Origin: Raphanus sativus
Lineage: Eukaryota > Streptophyta > Magnoliopsida > Brassicales > Brassicaceae
Assembly (NCBI RefSeq): GCF_000801105.2
Contig: NC_079515.1
Coordinates: 38,263,920-38,327,919 of the forward strand
Direction: 5' to 3'
DNA length: 64,000 nt
A program made the translations under genes and the position numbers. The notes below the pieces were generated by a model that did not search any database, had not been told where the DNA came from, and worked only from the letters and a program-made list of their open reading frames with translations. Positions 59,449 through 64,000 of this stretch are shown one piece after another (the stretch's first letter is position 1; the number at the start of each line of letters is the position of its first letter).

Positions 59449-60478
59449 TTTTTGTTGTTTTTTTTAAATCTCCGGTGGAAAAATTTAGAACGGAGCAGAG
59501 CACCACCGGCGTCGAAACGACGGCGTCTCCGGCGAGTTGATTTTTGATTTGTTTTGTTTTGTTGGAGGAGTGCGTTTGAAGTTGTTGTCGACGAATCTCT
59601 CTGAACGTGTTTAACAGAAACTCTCTCTTACCTGATTATTTATAAACGACCCCTTTGTTCTTAATTTGTCTCGTTTTCCACCCTCTTCTTTATATATTTC
59701 ACATCAAAGACCCTATTGACATGTCATGAGACTTATCCCTTAAATTTTGATATGGGTCGAATCGGATCACAAACATAAGGATTTGATTACGACGAAATGG
59801 ATGTGGATATTGAAATTTTGTAACATCAAAATACATTTATTTTTGAAAATTTGCTATGTATATCAAATGTATGTTCAGAGAGAATATTAGAATTCGTGAC
59901 AAAAAAAAAGAGAATATTAGATTAATTTAAAATATACTAATCAAAAAGTAGGTAATCAGAAACAACTGATTTGGGATATCTTGCGAATGAAGTCAAAATA
60001 TATAGGAATGTCATGTATTGTTTGCCTAGACGATAAACAAATTATTAGTGTCTCCAAAAATTAATGTGTCGACAGTCTCGCATAAATTAACCTTGAGTGA
60101 GTGAGTGAGTGAACGTGAAAGACAAAATAATCGTGAGCGATCAGGCATTACAAACTTTTTGGACATCCACTATGTGTCCATGCTTAATTAACATTTCCAA
60201 GCAACTATGTAAGAAACTAGGCTATTGTGTGCTATGTTTCAAATATGAAATTGACCACATAATCCTTCATGCTACAGAAAACAACTAGTTAAAGCAAAAC
60301 TTATTGTTATGATATTGGAAAATTTCACAATTGTAACTGTATTGCATAGGTCTTATATTTCATAAAAGTATCTCACTCTAATAATGAAAATCACTTTTTC
60401 TAAAAATAGTAAGACAGGTCATTCTTTACAGTTTTTACTGTATTCCACATTTGTTGCATTGATCACCAGTGTATCCAT
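59449..60478. other. DHHC gene promoter and 3' flank of the transporter gene
   Basis: The first ~200 bp are the GC-richer leader of the DHHC gene (CGTCGAAACGACGGCGTCTC near 59510). The rest is AT-rich. GAGTGAGTGAGTGAG near 60095 is a short repeat. No gene is seen. Confidence 0.4.
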
Positions 60479-63414
60479 TCAACTCCTTTCTCCTACCAAC
60501 TTTCCAATCGCAGAGTAAGTCCCGCAGCAACCACTTACAATTCCAGAGATGATGATCAAAATGCATACTCCCATCTACAAAAATTAAAGAGAGGAGTCAA
60601 ATAAAATTATCATGTGAAAATAATATTGAGAAAACAAATAAATATGCCCCTTACTTGTATCTTACTCAATCTTCCTCTCAAGATACTGAGATAACAAAGA
60701 CATGGAAGTATAAAGGCCTGCACAGTAAGTAAAACCGAGTTATATATGAAATTATGAATCCATAATAACATGTTTGATATGTATACGTAATAGTTGAAAC
60801 TCTGCTCAAATGTTATGGAGACTTACAAGAAGCATTGAGAGGAAAGATCCCATCAAAGCTCCCATGATCGCTGTGAAGATAATTATTAGAACAAAGGAGA
60901 TAAAGGTAGGTCACTGAAGAAAAAAAGATAAGTTCTTGAAAATAGTTTACCGAAGAATGGGAATGCAAGTGCGACAACCAAAGTAGAGAGAACTAAGATC
61001 GTTCTAAGCAACATTGATGCTCCGTTGGATATCATCTTTTCTGAAGAAGGCATTAATTCTTCTAAGCTTAGCACGATCGGTGTAAGAGTTAAGGCGTATT
61101 TAGTCATCGGTGTAATGACCTGAAGTGCGATCCACACAAACTTAGTAATTAAATTATCAAGACTGTCTTTTTAGCATGGTTCTAAAAAAATATCTACATT
61201 TTCTAAAATATGTGTAAATTATGGTTTAAATTTTTAATTATACTTCCAAATTTAGAAACTATCATTTGAAATAGGTTAAAACATATATAGATGGAACTAT
61301 TAAATTTTAAACTATATCGTTGCTTCTTTATATATTTTTTAATATTTGTTTTGAATATTATTGAGACGTCAGTCACGTCACTAAAATTATATATTACTAT
61401 ATGAAGAAGAACAAGACTACGTTTATCAAGTTTGATTTGGTTATAAGGCAATACTAACCGCGGTCCAAACTGCGATTTTAGATGACGTGAATTGTTGTGG
61501 CATGCTTAGCGTAAACTGCGACTGAATCGCCTCACCAAACATGCTGTAGCCGCAAACTGCCACAGCTATGTAGAAGACTACGCAGAAACCGAAACTGCAA
61601 AATAAATAAGAAGAAATGAAAAGTTTGACCTAATACCGTTTACTTGCCTCACACGTAGTATAAAGTAAAAGGTTAACCTAGCGAGGAGCACCAAAGGAAA
61701 CTTGGATGGATCTTTCATAGAAGAGTATATGTTTGGGAACACCGCATGTCCACTAAACCCAAACCCGAAGATCCCAATGGCGACAGGTAGGTTACTAAGA
61801 TCTAGAGCTTGCCCACCTGAGTGAAACCCGACTCCATCAACAGACCCGACCCAGAAGAGGCAAAGAGCTAGCAAGATGGAAGAGAAGACACCTCCAGCTA
61901 AAAAATGAAGTACATGAATTAGGCAATGACAAAACCTCAAACTATTTGAAATGATAAAAAAAATTGGTATTTAATAAAATTAAAATAGAACCTGAGAGAT
62001 AGGAGAGTAAGCTTAGGTCTCTAAGCCAAACTGTAGGAAGAACAATAAGAGCAGTTGCTATGGCAAAGATCTGCGAAGAATCAATAGATACTCCAGGGAC
62101 GTTTAACGTAACGTTGGGGAAGAATCTTGACAAGTTATCACTCATCATTATAATATACTCCACACAACATGCGTATAACTCCATGTACAATAGTATCTAC
62201 AACTCTCAAGAGAATAGAAAAAGCCCTAAGTTTTAGTATTTGGTTTGATGTTAGAAAGAACTTTAAGTGTATATGTAAATGGTTTCTATATAACTTACGG
62301 AGACGATGAGGCGTCCAGTGAATCCAAAGGCAGCTTGACCGATGTCCGGATAAGTATGAAGGCCAGGAGAGCTTTCAAGGCATCTCTTGAGGAGAATACC
62401 TGTGTAGCAAGTGATGATACCAAAGAGGAAAAGTATAATAAGCCCCAGCCACCCTCCTTCTTTTACCGCGTAAGGCATTGTGAGTAGACTTACTCCACAT
62501 AGGAGATTGATTCCTGCACCACAATAGGTTAAACGGTGGTGAAATGTTGAATCAGCTGGAGTGACTTAATTTTTTGATGCACTACTGAACAGACACATTA
62601 CTTAGACCGGACGAATGCATTTTTGAAAAACTGCCTTTAATAGACAAAAGAATTTTCCTAAATGAAAAAATAGACAAAAGAATTTTCCTAAATGAAAAAA
62701 TAAATTACATGTTTAAGAGATTGTAAATTATTCATTAGAATTGTCAATATACAAACTCTAAATCGGATTTTTGCATTAACGTGTTTTCTTTCTATTTTTT
62801 TTATTCTTGATTTGCGTTTATTTTAATAGTGTTTGAACTCTGAACCATTACTAATGTAATGTTAGGTCATTTACCGTTGAGAACGGATTGAGGAAACGAG
62901 CAGAGATTCTCTTCTTCGAAGGGGAGATCGGTGATTGATAACTTGAGCTGAGATGAAACGAATGATTTGATCGAGACATCGTCTTTCTCGGTGAGCAAGG
63001 GCTGTTTGCTTGTGGAAGAAGCAAACGAGTTTAGAATAGAGTTTGGACGTCTTCTGTATAAGGAAGCGATGGAGCTGGTGAGTGATGATGTCTGAGAACC
63101 TCTCCGGTGAAGGAAACTAGTCGTAGGAGGTGTAACTCCGGTTAAGATATCCACAGATTGTCTGAATATTGTCCAAGGGAGAAGAAACTTTATTTTTACA
63201 AAGTTACAAACCCTTGAAATAGTTTTTTTTTTCCTAATGTAAAACAGAGGATTTGATTTTACCGATAACTTCGTGGCCATGGACCGGAATCGTTCATTGA
63301 TAATTGAGAAGACTTTCTGGAGATTTCATCTTCATCATTGTATGAGACATGGACTCGACTTTCTTCATCATCGGTCTGAAACAAAATGTCACTTTCTTGC
63401 TCCTCAGGCTTCAT
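60479..63414 (-). CDS. Vacuolar amino-acid transporter, AVT1 family
   Basis: Ten exons on the minus strand: 63263-63414, 62875-63161, 62299-62513, 61992-62196, 61678-61897, 61459-61594, 60951-61119, 60827-60870, 60655-60717, 60479-60574. Phases close and give 528 residues. A long hydrophilic N-terminus ([20 protein letters not shown], Ser-rich, TEKDD) precedes the AAAP fold. That fold begins [20 protein letters not shown], has [47 protein letters not shown] and [14 protein letters not shown], and ends with the helix [20 protein letters not shown]. These are signatures of plant AVT1 H+-coupled amino-acid transporters. Arabidopsis has AVT1-type genes at At3g09330/At3g09340. The upstream ATG at 63414 is chosen because it lies in frame through a clean donor (CG|GTAAAA); the ATG at 63280 in another frame lacks family sequence. 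Confidence 0.93.
62641..62700. repeat. Perfect 30-bp tandem duplication in a transporter intron
   Basis: TAGACAAAAGAATTTTCCTA plus ten more bases is repeated exactly at 62641-62670 and 62671-62700, inside the second intron of the AVT1 gene. The perfect identity suggests a recent slippage event. Confidence 0.9.
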
Positions 63415-63991
63415 CTTCGCTGTCTCAAGCTTTGAGTCAAAACAGCGAGCAACAGATTTTAGGGCAGAACACAGGAAACATGAAGAAAGAGAGAACAGAG
63501 GAGCTAGATGAAAGACTTGAACAAATCAAGAATGAGATCTGTTGTCACGTCGATCATATTATAGTATATATTATAATCATCTGGCTGTAAAAAAAAAGAA
63601 AAAAAATCTTCTGGCTGTTATATTTAATAGTTGATTGAGTTGGAGGGAAAGTTATCGTTCACATGTCAAAGCCTCACTCAAAGTCAACGGTATAAAAAAA
63701 GTGATCTGAACTTGTTGGGCCTATAAAAGCCCACGAATGTTGGATATTTTGGGCTCAAGTCTTTAAACCCAATAATATTAAAGACGCGTCATCGTCGTCG
63801 CTTCTCCGCTCTCGACGAGGTTAAGGTGTTGTAGCAGCGCTCTGCGAATAGTCTCTGGTCTTATATAAAAACCAAACCAGCCACTCGCCGATTCTATCTC
63901 TTTGTTATCGTCACAGACATAACTGCAAAAGCTTGGACTTTTGTAATAAATCTCTCTTTCTTCTCCTCCAAGTTTTCTTTCGGGCGCTTCG
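63415..63991. promoter_or_regulatory. Divergent promoter between the AVT1 gene and FES1A
   Basis: 577 bp between two divergent start codons. Toward the right gene there is a TATA box TATATAAAA at about 63861. Site II-like words GGGCCTATAAAAGCCCA (about 63717-63734) and GGGCTC near 63751 lie further up. No perfect heat-shock element trimer (GAAnnTTCnnGAA) was noticed. Confidence 0.5.
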
Positions 63992-64000
63992 ATGGCGAAA
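63992..64000 (+). CDS. Start of a probable FES1A (Hsp70 nucleotide-exchange factor) gene
   Basis: Only ATGGCGAAA (Met-Ala-Lys) is inside the window, preceded by a TATA box ~130 bp upstream and a CT-rich leader. The next gene in the Arabidopsis order is FES1A (At3g09350), whose protein starts MAK as I recall. The call rests on gene order and leader context, not on protein sequence. Confidence 0.45.

Noticed and set aside
62867..63280. ATG at 63280 as start of the amino-acid transporter
   Set aside because: That frame reads through intron 1; the ATG at 63414 joins in phase and gives the acidic AVT1-type N-terminus.

Overview
The window is plant nuclear DNA. It has intron-rich genes with GT..AG splice sites, AT-rich spacers and a cytosolic-type tRNA-Glu. 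The genes match, in order and orientation, the Arabidopsis thaliana chromosome 3 block around At3g09040 to At3g09350. This match is from memory of those proteins; no search was run. Several genes I recall from that Arabidopsis block are absent (for example DEX1, LAC7, PYK10, GSTU8) and spacers are large and transposon-rich. That fits a Brassicaceae genome that lost genes after polyploidy, probably a Brassica/Raphanus-type species.

Layout. 1-9.5 kb: end of an organellar PPR gene (At3g09040-like), an F-box gene, a hAT-like element, an intronless P-type PPR gene (At3g09060-like), a small Helitron and OCTOPUS (phloem polarity). 9.5-18.7 kb: a gene-free stretch with a MULE-like inverted-repeat element carrying a nested Helitron, a SINE and a MITE. 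18.7-28.9 kb: a compact minus-strand cluster of mRNA capping enzyme (16 exons), tRNA-Glu(CTC), HY2 phytochromobilin synthase (8 exons) and ribosomal stalk protein P0 (5 exons). 29-41 kb: a MYB R3 remnant, a BSK pseudokinase gene (10 exons), an NPH3 remnant, an unrecognised gene whose 3' coding part was multiplied as a 172-bp tandem array, and an F-box/LRR gene. 41-54 kb: composite Helitrons, a small membrane protein gene, the MIR2111 microRNA hairpin, another Helitron and TAC1 (C2H2 zinc finger). 55-64 kb: ORP3B-like oxysterol-binding protein, a DHHC palmitoyltransferase, an AVT1-type vacuolar amino-acid transporter and the first three codons of a probable FES1A.

The genes are independent plant transcription units, not an operon. 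I found no new multi-gene system. The most notable items are the intact MIR2111 hairpin, the 172-bp exon array, four Helitron loci sharing the same termini (one inserted exactly inside a MULE arm), and an altered C-terminal tail on ribosomal P0. Exon coordinates were derived by hand from splice consensus and reading phase. In all fully assembled genes the phases close and give protein lengths typical of the families.
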